Below, piece after piece: positions 6,688 through 15,084 of a stretch of 17,485 nucleotides of DNA. Numbering within the stretch: position 1 is the first letter of the stretch; the number at the start of each line of letters is the position of its first letter. Under the pieces are notes generated by a model, which saw only the letters and a list, made by a program, of their open reading frames with translations, was not told where the DNA came from and made no database searches. The DNA comes from Oscillospiraceae bacterium (lineage in GTDB: Bacteria > Bacillota_A > Clostridia > Oscillospirales > Oscillospiraceae). Made by a program: the position numbers and the translations under genes. The stretch spans positions 1-17,485 of the forward strand of contig JAETOP010000082.1 of the NCBI GenBank assembly GCA_021771675.1, read 5' to 3'.

Positions 6688-8151
6688 ATGGAACATCAGA
6701 GAAAAGCCAACCGCGGCGTCGTCCCTTTGCAGGTGCAGCGCCAGCGCAGGCGGGAAAGCCGCCTGCGGATCGCATGTCTGCTTCTAACGGTCGCCGTGAT
6801 CTTCGGCATGTTCAGCGTTGTCAGCGCGGCGACAGATCGCTTTTCCTGGAAGCTGGACCTGACGGAAGACCAGGTGTTCCGTCTGACAGACACAACGAAA
6901 AATATCCTCGCGGAGCTGGAGGACACGGTAACCTTTACATACTGCAATAACCGCTCCGACGCAGACACCAACCTGAAAGAAGTCCTCAGCCGCTACGCTT
7001 CCGCATCTCCCCGGATCGATGTGGCGTATGTGGATCTGGACGCCAACCCCGCTCTGGTGGAGACATACAGCCAAAAGGGCATTGAGCTCAGTCCTGACGG
7101 GATCTTGGTGACCTGCGGCATTCAGTCCCGCTTTATGCAGTGGAGCGATCTTTACGAGATCCGCACCACCTCCGGCGGAGATGGCAGTCAAAGCTATTCC
7201 ATCACCGGTCTGAAAGCGGAGACCATGCTGACCTCCGCCATCGTGGCGGTCAGCGGGCAGGACTGCCCGGGAGTTGCCTTTACCGCCGGCCACTCCGAGG
7301 ACGACACCGATACCCTGCGGAATCTGGCGGCAAACAGCAATTACGAAGTATCCCAGGTGGTGCTGGGCGTGGACACCATGGATGAAAATGTGGAAGTAGT
7401 CGTCATCGCCGGTGCCAAGCGGGATTTCTCCGAAGCGGAGCTGGCAGTTCTGGAAGCATTTATGGACCGGGGCGGCAGCTTGTGCGTATTCCGGGATCCG
7501 GAAGTCAACAGTCTGCCGAATCTGGACGGCTATTTGGCTGAATGGGGCATCACGGTCACAGACCAGATCGTTCTGGAACCCCGTCAGCAAATGGGCAGTC
7601 CGCTGAATATCATCCCCAATTTCGGTGTCAGCATGATCAACGTCTATTTCTCCGAGCATTCCACCTATCTGGTGCTGCCGGAGTGCAGGGCGCTGGAGCT
7701 GACCAACGCGAACGCCAGCATTACCAACGCGGTCCTGCGTTCCACTTCGTCTTCCTATGCGAAGGATTTTTCGTCCATGAGCACACTCGCTCAAAGCGCG
7801 GAGGATGCCACCGGCCCCTTTACTGTGGCCGCCACCAGTGAGCGCAGCTTTACCAACAGCGCCGGTGAAAATGATACCCAGTACGTCTTTGCCGTTGCTT
7901 GTTCCGGCTTTTATCAGGACAGTTATCTGAAAACCGGGAGCCTCGGCAACTCCGATCTGATCCTGCAAGTGCTCTCTTATATGACGGGCAACGACGTGAC
8001 ACTGAATATCCCAACAAAAAACCTGGCGGCTGACAGCCTGTCTGTTTCCCGGGCTGTGATCATGCTGTTCGCGGCGGTCTTTGTGGTGATCCTGCCGCTG
8101 GGCCTGCTGCTGACAGGCGTCTGGGTATTCCTGAAGCGGAGGCACTCATGA
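6688..8151 (+). CDS. GldG-like ABC auxiliary protein
   Basis: A 487-residue protein anchored at both ends, with one helix at about residues 27-47 and another in the last 32 residues (VIMLFAAVFVVILPLGLLLT). The region between them is extracytoplasmic. The motif LDLTEDQVFRLTDTT just after the first helix is the GldG signature, and the central part resembles the GldG/ABC-auxiliary domain (VVVIAGAKRDFSEAELAVLE, then FMDRGGSLCVFRDPEV). I prefer ATG 6688, with AGAGGG eight bases upstream; GTG 6679, overlapping the permease stop, adds three residues. In other genomes GldG-like proteins pair with GldF permeases, as here. Its molecular role is unclear. Confidence 0.85.
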   Translation: MEHQRKANRGVVPLQVQRQRRRESRLRIACLLLTVAVIFGMFSVVSAATDRFSWKLDLTEDQVFRLTDTTKNILAELEDTVTFTYCNNRSDADTNLKEVLSRYASASPRIDVAYVDLDANPALVETYSQKGIELSPDGILVTCGIQSRFMQWSDLYEIRTTSGGDGSQSYSITGLKAETMLTSAIVAVSGQDCPGVAFTAGHSEDDTDTLRNLAANSNYEVSQVVLGVDTMDENVEVVVIAGAKRDFSEAELAVLEAFMDRGGSLCVFRDPEVNSLPNLDGYLAEWGITVTDQIVLEPRQQMGSPLNIIPNFGVSMINVYFSEHSTYLVLPECRALELTNANASITNAVLRSTSSSYAKDFSSMSTLAQSAEDATGPFTVAATSERSFTNSAGENDTQYVFAVACSGFYQDSYLKTGSLGNSDLILQVLSYMTGNDVTLNIPTKNLAADSLSVSRAVIMLFAAVFVVILPLGLLLTGVWVFLKRRHS

Positions 8152-9497
8152 TGAAGGCTACGAAGAGAACGCTGCTCTGCCTGAGCGGAGCTTTGGCGGC
8201 CTGTATTGCGGCCACGCTGCTGCTGACCTTTTCAGGGCGCGGCGAAACGGCGGCAGATCAGGCCCCCACGTATTACTTCACCAACTACTCCGCGCCGGAG
8301 GAGCTGCTGCTGGCCAGTCTGGAAAATGACACCGGCAGCGTGGTGCTCGCGGCGGCCAACGGTGTCTACCGCGCCGCAGGCGATCTCCAGCTGGAAGCCG
8401 ACAGCGAACAAGTGGAGGCCTTCTTTAACACCGTATACCGTCTGCCCCTGAAGCGCCTGTTGGAGGAAGCGGACGCATCGGATCCGCAGTACGGGCTGAC
8501 GGAACCCCGGGCGGAGATCCTGCTGCAGGATGTGAGCCAGGGCGGTGTCCTCTTCCGCGTTGGCAGCGCCACCCCGGATGGTGAGGGGTATTACGCCTGC
8601 CTCAGCGGAGATGCACGGGTATTCGTCATGGACCGCATCTACGCTCAGCAGCTTTTGCGCAATGTGGATCGCTTTTTTGACCTGAGTCTGTATCCCTCTC
8701 TGGCTGGGGAAGGCGTGTGCGGTCTGCGCAGCATTGAGGTCCAGAGGAACGGAGTCCCAGTTTACACACTGCGTCTATCCTTCGCCTCACAAGATGGCAG
8801 TACAGCCGTATTTTCCATGACGGCGCCCTATTCCCTGACCTTAGGCATCCATCAGGCGAAAAATGAGATCCTGACGCCGCTGCGCGAGCTGAAGGGGACA
8901 CAGGTCATCGGCCAGCCCGGGGACCTGGAAGCCTACGGCCTGTCAGACCGCGGCAGCTGCTTCATTTTGACCTTTGAGGACGGAAGCACCGCTGCCATTC
9001 GCGTGGGAGCGCAGGCGGGGACTGAAACGTATGTCCTGCGTGAAGACACCGGCATGGTGATGCTGGTGCCCACGGCCAATCTCTCCTTCTTCTACGATAC
9101 CGCATTGCAGGTCGTGGGGCAGAACCTGGTGGATGTGTCCATGGGGAACCTGACGGCCCTGCAGATCGGAGATCATGTGTATCAGATCTCCGGTACGCCT
9201 CCCACCCTGAACGTGACGCGGGATGGGACGGAGCAGTCTCTTGAGGAATTCCAGAACGGTGTATACACCGCGCTGAACCGCATTTCCCTTCAGGGTGAAT
9301 GGGATGGCGCGGAGGCCCATGGGGCGCCTCTGGCGGAGATGGTCATACAGACCAAATACGCCGATGAGACCACACAGACAGCATCCTATGCCTTCTTTGC
9401 TCTGGAAAACCGCCTCTGCGGCGTGGCGGTCAACGGAGAACCCGCGTTTCTATGCAGCCAGTCAGCTGTACAGCAGCTGATCGGCGCTGCCGGCTGA
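8148..9497 (+). CDS. DUF4340 domain protein, membrane-anchored
   Basis: A 449-residue protein with an N-terminal membrane anchor or uncleaved signal (residues 8-28). The remainder is beta-rich and extracytoplasmic. Two repeats carry the DUF4340 hallmark: YGLTEPRAEILL from residue 115 and YGLSDRGSCFILTFEDGS from residue 263. Each is followed by a strand-rich segment (RVGSATPDGEGYY; RVGAQAGTETYVL). It overlaps the GldG gene by ATGA (8148-8151) and is the usual fourth member of GldA-F-G modules. I infer a periplasm-like or surface-exposed accessory role. No catalytic residues are evident. Confidence 0.82.
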   Translation: MMKATKRTLLCLSGALAACIAATLLLTFSGRGETAADQAPTYYFTNYSAPEELLLASLENDTGSVVLAAANGVYRAAGDLQLEADSEQVEAFFNTVYRLPLKRLLEEADASDPQYGLTEPRAEILLQDVSQGGVLFRVGSATPDGEGYYACLSGDARVFVMDRIYAQQLLRNVDRFFDLSLYPSLAGEGVCGLRSIEVQRNGVPVYTLRLSFASQDGSTAVFSMTAPYSLTLGIHQAKNEILTPLRELKGTQVIGQPGDLEAYGLSDRGSCFILTFEDGSTAAIRVGAQAGTETYVLREDTGMVMLVPTANLSFFYDTALQVVGQNLVDVSMGNLTALQIGDHVYQISGTPPTLNVTRDGTEQSLEEFQNGVYTALNRISLQGEWDGAEAHGAPLAEMVIQTKYADETTQTASYAFFALENRLCGVAVNGEPAFLCSQSAVQQLIGAAG

Positions 9498-9499
9498 GA

Positions 9500-9540
9500 A
9501 CAGCCGCTCTTTTGGGGTGATACGCCGCGTCTGCGGCTGT
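9500..9540 (+). other. Intercistronic hairpin between the Gld-like module and TRAP genes
   Basis: ACAGCCGC (9500-9507) and GCGGCTGT (9533-9540) are perfect 8-bp arms with a 25-nt loop, starting two bases after the DUF4340 stop. The bases after it are CATAAAAAAT, not a T tract. It is more likely a processing or stability element than a terminator. Confidence 0.45.
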
Positions 9541-9575
9541 CATAAAAAATATAAAGAAAGGACTGCAAGCAAATC

Positions 9576-10094
9576 ATGAGTGTTCTCAAAAAAATCAACG
9601 ATGGATTGATGGCATTTATCAAGATCGTTCTGATTGGCGCCGGTACGTTGATGACCGGTCTGGTGATCATGAACGTCATTCTGCGCTATGTCTTCAATTC
9701 CGGCCTTTCCTGGTCCGAAGAGGCCTGCCGCTTCCTGTTCATCTGGGTCACATTCCTGGGTGCGATGCTGGCAAACGACACTGCTCTCCACGGTGAGCAT
9801 ATGCGAATGGACTTTGTAGTGGAAATGTTCCGCGGGATCCCCCGCAAGATTGTGGAGGTCGTGGCTCTGCTCCTGGTACTGGTGATGCTCGGCACCCTGT
9901 TTTTTGGCGGCATTGAACTGGTGCAGGGCACCTGGCCCATGCTGACTTCCGCGCTCCGCATTCCCAAGGGCGCTGTTTATCTCTGTGCCCCCATCGGCTT
10001 TGGTTATATGTTTATCCAGACGCTGGTAAAGCTGGTAAGGATCATTACCATGAGCGGCGATGAACTGGAAAACGCAGGTAAGGAGGCTGAATAA
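9576..10094 (+). CDS. dctQ: TRAP transporter small permease, DctQ-like
   Basis: A 172-residue four-helix membrane protein, the small subunit of a TRAP transporter. The conserved NVILRYVF (residues 33-40) and SWSEEACRFLFIWVTFLGA (residues 45-63) are the family's signature around the second helix. It forms the membrane complex with DctM and helps the binding protein deliver a carboxylate, driven by the Na+ gradient. The AAAGGA ribosome binding site stands 13 bases from the ATG, longer than usual. dctM follows two bases after the stop. The genome context (dgoD, aldolase, KDG kinase) points to an aldonate substrate. Confidence 0.92.
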   Translation: MSVLKKINDGLMAFIKIVLIGAGTLMTGLVIMNVILRYVFNSGLSWSEEACRFLFIWVTFLGAMLANDTALHGEHMRMDFVVEMFRGIPRKIVEVVALLLVLVMLGTLFFGGIELVQGTWPMLTSALRIPKGAVYLCAPIGFGYMFIQTLVKLVRIITMSGDELENAGKEAE

Positions 10095-10096
10095 AA

Positions 10097-11386
10097 ATGT
10101 TAGCTGTATTTCTGATCGCCTTGTTCGGCCTGGTTATCATCGGCGTTCCCATCGCGTTCTCTCTGGTCGGCACCGGCTTCTTCATGATGCTCACGCAGTC
10201 TCTGAGCCGTCCCACCGCATGGTCTGTGTTTACTCTGGCTCAAAAGTTTGTCAACGGAACGGACAGCGTGCCTCTGCTGGCGATCCCCTTCTTCATGATC
10301 GCAGGCGAGATCATGACCCGCGGCGGCATTTCCCGCCGGATCGTTGATTTTGCCTACTCGGTGCTGGGCCGTTTTAAGGGCGGCCTGGGCTATGTTGGCA
10401 TCCTGGCATCCATGATCTTCGCAGGCGTGTCCGGTTCCGCGGTGGCGGACACCACCGCGGTCGGCTCCATGATGCTGCCGATCATGGAGGGCGCCGGCTA
10501 TGATAAGGGCAAGGCCACCGGCATCATCTGCTCCGCCGGCTGCATCGGCCCCATCATTCCCCCTTCCACCCAAATGATCTTCTACGGCGTCTGCGCCGAG
10601 GTCTCTGTTTCCGCTCTGTTCCTGGGCGGCATCGTGCCCGGCATTCTGATCGGCATCGGTCTGATGATCGCATGGTTCTTCCATGTCCGCAAGCGCAACT
10701 ATCCTGTGGGCCCCAAGACCAGCCTGTCCGGCATTTTCGACGCCACCAAGAAAGCTTTCCTGGCGATCTGCCTGCCGGTGTTCATCATCCTCTGCATCAC
10801 CACTGGTGTTGCCACCGCCACGGAAACTGCCGCTCTGGCCGTGCTGTATGCACTGATCGTCTCCGGCTTTGTGTATCGCGAATTCAAGTTCAAGGAATGG
10901 CCGCACCTGATGATCAACGCCATGAAGTCCACCGCTGTCATGATGTTCGTCGTCGGCTCCGCCCAGGTGGCCGCCTACATGGTCACGACCTGCGCCATTC
11001 CCCAGCTGCTGGCAAAGGTCATCCTCTCCATGACCAGCAGCCCCGTGACCTTTATGATCCTGGTGAATCTGCTGCTGATCCTGGTCGGCTGTGTGATGGA
11101 CTCCGGTCCCGCCATTATGATCCTGACTCCGATCCTGCTGCCGATCGCCAAGAACTTTGGCCTGGACCCCGTGTACTTCGGTGTCGTCATGGTCGCCAAC
11201 CTGTGCATCGGCCTGGCAACGCCCCCTGTCGGCAATGTGCTGTACTGCGGTGTGTCTCTGTCCAAAATCAAGCTGGCCGACCTCATCAAAGCCAGCCTGC
11301 CCTTCATCGGCGTTATGTATCTGGTGCTGCTCATCATCACCATGTTCCCCGAGCTGATCCTGTTCGTACCCAATCATCTGGGCTGA
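10097..11386 (+). CDS. dctM: TRAP transporter large permease, DctM-like
   Basis: A 429-residue transport subunit of about twelve helices. Conserved DctM features are SGSAVADTTAVGSMMLP (residues 112-128) and GCIGPIIPPS (148-157), both in the substrate/Na+ pathway of the family, and the C-terminal TPPVGNVLYCGVSLSKIK. The ribosome binding site AGGAGG lies inside the end of dctQ, so the two are translationally coupled. It is the driving unit of Na+-coupled uptake of organic or sugar acids. The dense antisense open frames over this gene are by-products of codon bias. Confidence 0.94.
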   Translation: MLAVFLIALFGLVIIGVPIAFSLVGTGFFMMLTQSLSRPTAWSVFTLAQKFVNGTDSVPLLAIPFFMIAGEIMTRGGISRRIVDFAYSVLGRFKGGLGYVGILASMIFAGVSGSAVADTTAVGSMMLPIMEGAGYDKGKATGIICSAGCIGPIIPPSTQMIFYGVCAEVSVSALFLGGIVPGILIGIGLMIAWFFHVRKRNYPVGPKTSLSGIFDATKKAFLAICLPVFIILCITTGVATATETAALAVLYALIVSGFVYREFKFKEWPHLMINAMKSTAVMMFVVGSAQVAAYMVTTCAIPQLLAKVILSMTSSPVTFMILVNLLLILVGCVMDSGPAIMILTPILLPIAKNFGLDPVYFGVVMVANLCIGLATPPVGNVLYCGVSLSKIKLADLIKASLPFIGVMYLVLLIITMFPELILFVPNHLG

Positions 11387-11451
11387 TTTTTCAGAAATGC
11401 GCGGGTTTTCGCTCACCCGTTCATTAATATTTTTACCTAGGAGGAAACACC

Positions 11452-12555
11452 ATGAAAAAGAAGATCCTTGCGCTGCTGCTGGCTTTGGCCATGACAGCAT
11501 CTCTGGCCGGCTGCGGTCTGGCCGCGACCAAGACACCCGAAAACTCCGACAGCCCCGCCCCCAGCACCACCCCTGCTGACGCCACCGAGGTCGGCCCCTA
11601 CGGCTCCTCTGCCGAGACGCAGGGCAAGACCAATCCCATCGTTGTGAAGGTCTCCAACGGTGCCGGCGAGACCTCCCCCGGCGTCAAGGCCCAGCTGTCC
11701 GTGTTCGCCCCCATGGTCGAGAACAACTCCAATGGCAACATCGGCGTTGAGGTCTACTCCGGTGCCCAGCTGGGTGACGACACCACCGCTACCGAGATGG
11801 TCGTCGCCGGTCAGCTCGAGATCAACAACACCTCCACCGCTCCCCTGGTGGGTTATGTGCCTGAGCTGGGCATCTTCGACATCCCCTTCCTGTTCGAGGA
11901 TGAAGCCGAGGCTGACAAGGTCCTGGCCTCCGAGGTCGGTGACTATCTGAATGCCAAGCTGGCCGACAAGGGCATCATCAACCTGGCCTGGAACGAGAAC
12001 GGCTTCCGCGAGCTGACCAACAGCAAGCGCGCTGTTGCATCCGTTTCCGACGTTGCCGGCCTGAAGATCCGCACCATGGAAAACAAGTTCCATCAGGAGC
12101 TGTGGAACAGCCTGGGCGCTGCTGCCACTCCCATGTCCTCTTCTGAGCTGTACACCGCTCTGGAGCAGGGCACTGTTGACGGCGAGGAGAACCCCATCGC
12201 CAACTTTTACAGCTATCAGTTCCAGGAAGTCCAGAAGTACATCACCATTTCCAACCACATTTACAGCCCCTTCCTGTTCGACATGTCCAAGAAGATCTGG
12301 GACACCTATGACGCTGACACCCAGGCCATCCTGAGCGAGGCCGCAGCGGCTTTCGGTGAAGAGGAAAAGGCCATCAACCGTCAGGCGGCTGCCGACAACC
12401 TGCAGTCCTGCATCGATGATTACGGCATTGAAGTCACCTACCTGACCGACGAGGCCAAGGCTGAGTTCCTGGCCAAGACCGCTCACATTCAGGACATGAT
12501 CGCAAAGGAGACCGGCTCTGAGATCATGGACCTTCTGAACTCTGTGAAGGGCTGA
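11452..12555 (+). CDS. dctP: TRAP transporter substrate-binding lipoprotein, DctP-like
   Basis: A 367-residue extracytoplasmic solute-binding protein. Residues 1-20 are a lipoprotein signal with lipobox SLAGC (Cys21). A Ser/Thr/Pro-rich linker (residues 25-60) tethers it to the membrane, as in Gram-positive bacteria. The DctP fold follows, with the carboxylate-binding Arg in GLKIRTMEN (Arg207), a second Arg at 186 (NGFRELTN), and EQGTVDGEENP (238-248). AGGAGG stands seven bases before ATG. Codon use is strongly biased to C-ending and CTG codons, suggesting high expression. The 3' end is followed by a stable stem. The likely ligand is an aldonate such as galactonate (from context). Confidence 0.93.
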   Translation: MKKKILALLLALAMTASLAGCGLAATKTPENSDSPAPSTTPADATEVGPYGSSAETQGKTNPIVVKVSNGAGETSPGVKAQLSVFAPMVENNSNGNIGVEVYSGAQLGDDTTATEMVVAGQLEINNTSTAPLVGYVPELGIFDIPFLFEDEAEADKVLASEVGDYLNAKLADKGIINLAWNENGFRELTNSKRAVASVSDVAGLKIRTMENKFHQELWNSLGAAATPMSSSELYTALEQGTVDGEENPIANFYSYQFQEVQKYITISNHIYSPFLFDMSKKIWDTYDADTQAILSEAAAAFGEEEKAINRQAAADNLQSCIDDYGIEVTYLTDEAKAEFLAKTAHIQDMIAKETGSEIMDLLNSVKG

Positions 12556-12593
12556 TCCCCGGCGCGGAAGCATCAGCAGTCCGTTACGATTAC

Positions 12594-12619
12594 GCTTGCC
12601 CGGCAAAAGCCGGGCAAGC
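12594..12619 (+). other. Perfect 11-bp hairpin after dctP
   Basis: GCTTGCCCGGC-AAAA-GCCGGGCAAGC. It is very stable but followed by CTTAAAAAGA rather than a T run, so it is unlikely to end transcription fully. Stems of this type behind binding-protein genes commonly stabilise the upstream message, which would favour dctP over downstream genes (inference). Confidence 0.6.
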
Positions 12620-12654
12620 CTTAAAAAGAGTGATTGGATAAGGAGGCATTTCAT

Positions 12655-13125
12655 ATGGAGCAGGAAGTCCGTCTGCAAAAAGCAGAGCATCTGTATATGT
12701 ACAGCTGTTCTCACAATTTCGGCAAGGGCATGAGCCGCGCCTGGGGGATCAACAGCTTTCGTTTGATCGAGAAGGCTATGGACCCGGACGAATCCGCCTA
12801 CCTGACCTTTATCGGGCTGCATCGGTTTCACAGTATGTCCGCCCACCAGCGGAATTTTGCGTACGCTTTTACCAACAAGCGCATCCTGATGGCCCAGACG
12901 CGGTCCTTCTGGCGCACCCGCATGGAAAGCGTACCTCTCAACGCCATTTTAAATCTGTCTTTTGACAATGACGCCTCGATCGGCGTGGTTAAAATTATGC
13001 TGGCCAACGACACGATCTGTGTGGGTATGGCCCAGGACAGCGTCGATGCCCTGAGCAAAAAGCTCGCCGAGCTGCTGCCCTTGATCCAGGAGTATGCACA
13101 TCAACTGTCTGCTGAAGAAAATTGA
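12655..13125 (+). CDS. Small PH-like (YokE-type) domain protein
   Basis: A 156-residue soluble protein with no signal or membrane helix. Residues about 65-145 resemble the bacterial YokE-like PH domain: FAYAFTNKRILMAQTRSFWR has the conserved TNKR(I/L)L strand, and ESVPLNAILNLSFD has the usual 'S(I/V)P...I' strand. A closing strand GVVKIML and a C-terminal helix DALSKKLAELLPLI follow. The first 50 residues have no recognisable fold. The start is set by AGGAGG eight bases before ATG 12655; the in-frame TTG at 12634 lies upstream of that site. No enzymatic motif is seen. It is unexpected in an aldonate operon, and its role is unknown. Confidence 0.75.
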   Translation: MEQEVRLQKAEHLYMYSCSHNFGKGMSRAWGINSFRLIEKAMDPDESAYLTFIGLHRFHSMSAHQRNFAYAFTNKRILMAQTRSFWRTRMESVPLNAILNLSFDNDASIGVVKIMLANDTICVGMAQDSVDALSKKLAELLPLIQEYAHQLSAEEN

Positions 13126-13193
13126 CGCTTTTACCCCCAGCTTCTTTAAATTTAAGAAAACTTCGGCATGGTCGGATTGAATTTGGAAAAATC

Positions 13194-13209
13194 CCGGGGA
13201 TCACCCCGG
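13194..13209 (+). other. Short GC hairpin before the IlvD-like gene
   Basis: CCGGGG-ATCA-CCCCGG, a 6-bp stem ending 28 bases before the start codon, with no T run. The 112-bp gap shows no clear promoter. Confidence 0.4.
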
Positions 13210-13237
13210 TTATGAAATTGGCATAAGGAGAATGCTT

Positions 13238-14932
13238 ATGGAACGAAGCAAAAAGTTTTTGACTGGTCTCGGTAATCAGTATTATCGCGCCACCTACAAA
13301 TCAATGGGCTTTACCTCTGACGATCTAACTCGCCCCATCATCGGCATTGCGAACTCCTGGAGTGAGTCTGACCCCGGCCACTTCAACCTGCGTCAGGTCG
13401 CGCAGCGTGTCCGTGACGGTATTTACCGTGCTGGCGGCACCCCCGTGGAATTCGGCGTGATCGGCGGCTGCGACGGTATGGCAAACGGCCATGTCGGCAT
13501 GCACTACATCCTTCCCCACCGGGAGATCATCGCCAACTCCGTGGAAACCATGGCGCAGATCAACCAGTTTGATGGACTGGTCCTGTTAGGCTCCTGCGAT
13601 AAGATCGTTCCCGGCATGCTGATGGCGGCTGCCCGCCTGGATATCCCCTGCATCCTGCTGCCCGGCGGCCCCATGGAGGGCGGCAAGGTGTTTGACGGCC
13701 GCGAGTCCGACCAGACCTCCAGCACCGAAGCCTACGGTATGCTCTCTGCCGGTAAGATCACCGAGGAAGAGTATGTCTCCCTGGAAGATACCGCCTGCCC
13801 CGGCTGCGGCTCCTGCTCCTACCTGGGCACCGCCAATACCATGTGCGCTCTGGCCGAGGCTATGGGTATGACGCTCCCCGACGCCAGTCTGGCCCCGGCC
13901 ACCTCCGCCCGCCGGCTGGCTCTGGCTGAGGAGACCGGCATCAAGATCATGGAGCTGGTGGAGAAGGAGATCACCGCCCACAAGATCATCACCACCGGCA
14001 GTATCCGCAACGCCATTAAGGCCTGCATGGCCATGAGCGGCTCCACCAATGCGGTCATGCACCTGACCGCGATCGCCCATGAAGCTGAGCTGGATATCGA
14101 CGTTCTGTCTGAGTTTGACAAGCTCTCCCGCACAACGCCTCAGATCGCCAAAATGAATCCCGCCTGCAGCTTCAACGTCATCGACTTCTTTAAGGATGGC
14201 GGCGTGATGCGCATGATGCAGAACATGACCGGCAAGCTTCTCGATTACGATCAGATGACTGTCACCACACGCACCATTGGGGAGAACATTGCGGCCCACA
14301 AGTATCTCTATCCCGATACCGGGCGCACCATCCGTACCCTTGACGATCCCTTCGGCTTCACTGGCGGCGTGGCCGTCCTGCGCGGCAACCTGGCTCCCAA
14401 CACCGGCATCACCAAGCCCGGTGCCTTTGACAAGAACCTGCACCACTTTGAGGGTGAGGCCATCTGCTTCGATTCTGAGGAAGAAGCCGAGGAGGCCATT
14501 CTGGCAGGCAAGGTCCATGAGGGCCACGTGGTGGTCATTCGCTACGAAGGCCCCAAGGGCGGTCCCGGCATGCGCGAGATGTACAAGGCTATGAAGTACC
14601 TGTATGGCCGCGGGCTGTCAAAGTCCACCGCGCTGATCACCGACGGCCGCTTCTCCGGCACCAATAACGGCTGCTTTGTCGGCCATATCTCTCCCGAGGC
14701 TTCCGAGGGCGGCACCATTGCCCTGGTACACGATGGCGACCGGATCGTCATTGATATTGAGGAGCGCTCTTTGAACGTTCTGGTCAGCGACGAGGAACTG
14801 GCTGCCCGCAGAGCCGCATGGAAGGCTCCCGCTCCCAAGTTTACCCGCGGCTGGCTGAGCCTGTACTGCAAGCTGGCAGGCTCCGGCGCCGAGGGTGCTG
14901 TCATGGACATGAAAAAGCTGGAGAGCCTTTGA
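13238..14932 (+). CDS. IlvD/Edd family dehydratase (dihydroxy-acid or sugar-acid dehydratase)
   Basis: A 564-residue Fe-S dehydratase. Cysteines expected to hold the cluster are Cys120 (GSCDK) and Cys193 (ACPGCGSC, residues 187-194), or their neighbours. Lys122 follows at the metal site and the C-terminal TDGRFSG motif is present. The position that is Cys in [2Fe-2S] members (PCN) is Gly here (SDPGHFNL), as in E. coli IlvD (VPGH). Cys78 (GGCDG) is extra relative to E. coli IlvD (DDG). The reaction is dehydration of a 2,3-dihydroxy acid to a 2-keto acid. Neighbours are sugar-acid genes rather than branched-chain biosynthesis genes, so a sugar-acid substrate is likely, though IlvD activity cannot be excluded. 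AAGGAG lies seven bases before ATG 13238; ATG 13232 is too close to it. Confidence 0.9.
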   Translation: MERSKKFLTGLGNQYYRATYKSMGFTSDDLTRPIIGIANSWSESDPGHFNLRQVAQRVRDGIYRAGGTPVEFGVIGGCDGMANGHVGMHYILPHREIIANSVETMAQINQFDGLVLLGSCDKIVPGMLMAAARLDIPCILLPGGPMEGGKVFDGRESDQTSSTEAYGMLSAGKITEEEYVSLEDTACPGCGSCSYLGTANTMCALAEAMGMTLPDASLAPATSARRLALAEETGIKIMELVEKEITAHKIITTGSIRNAIKACMAMSGSTNAVMHLTAIAHEAELDIDVLSEFDKLSRTTPQIAKMNPACSFNVIDFFKDGGVMRMMQNMTGKLLDYDQMTVTTRTIGENIAAHKYLYPDTGRTIRTLDDPFGFTGGVAVLRGNLAPNTGITKPGAFDKNLHHFEGEAICFDSEEEAEEAILAGKVHEGHVVVIRYEGPKGGPGMREMYKAMKYLYGRGLSKSTALITDGRFSGTNNGCFVGHISPEASEGGTIALVHDGDRIVIDIEERSLNVLVSDEELAARRAAWKAPAPKFTRGWLSLYCKLAGSGAEGAVMDMKKLESL

Positions 14933-15027
14933 TCTCTTTCCCGAAGCGCGCTCCGCATCCGTGCCGCAGGGGAAAAGAACGCTCTCAGTCCATCCTAAAC
15001 GCATGTCGCAAGCGTGCGCAGCACACG

Positions 15028-15059
15028 GGATTTCAAATAAAGCATTTTATTTGAAATCC
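15028..15059 (+). other. Perfect 14-bp AT-rich hairpin
   Basis: GGATTTCAAATAAA (15028-15041) and TTTATTTGAAATCC (15046-15059) pair perfectly across a GCAT loop, in the 183-bp gap between the IlvD-like gene and the aldolase. It is followed by GTATCAGTT, not by a T run, although the arm itself holds TTTATTTG. It may be a weak terminator, a processing site or a repeat end. Confidence 0.6.
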
Positions 15060-15084
15060 GTATCAGTTAAAGTCGAGATCAATA

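Noticed and set aside
6784..8145. 453-codon open frame on the minus strand over the GldG-like gene
   Set aside because: Low-complexity His/Gln/Gly-rich antisense reading without start signals.
10100..11536. 478-codon open frame on the minus strand over dctM
   Set aside because: It is antisense to a well-supported transporter gene. Its sequence is rich in His, Asp, Gly and Gln, the typical reverse reading of biased membrane-protein codons, with no domain or ribosome binding site.
11437..12846. 469-codon open frame on the minus strand over dctP
   Set aside because: Antisense shadow of a strongly biased gene. It also spans two genes and the stable stem between them.
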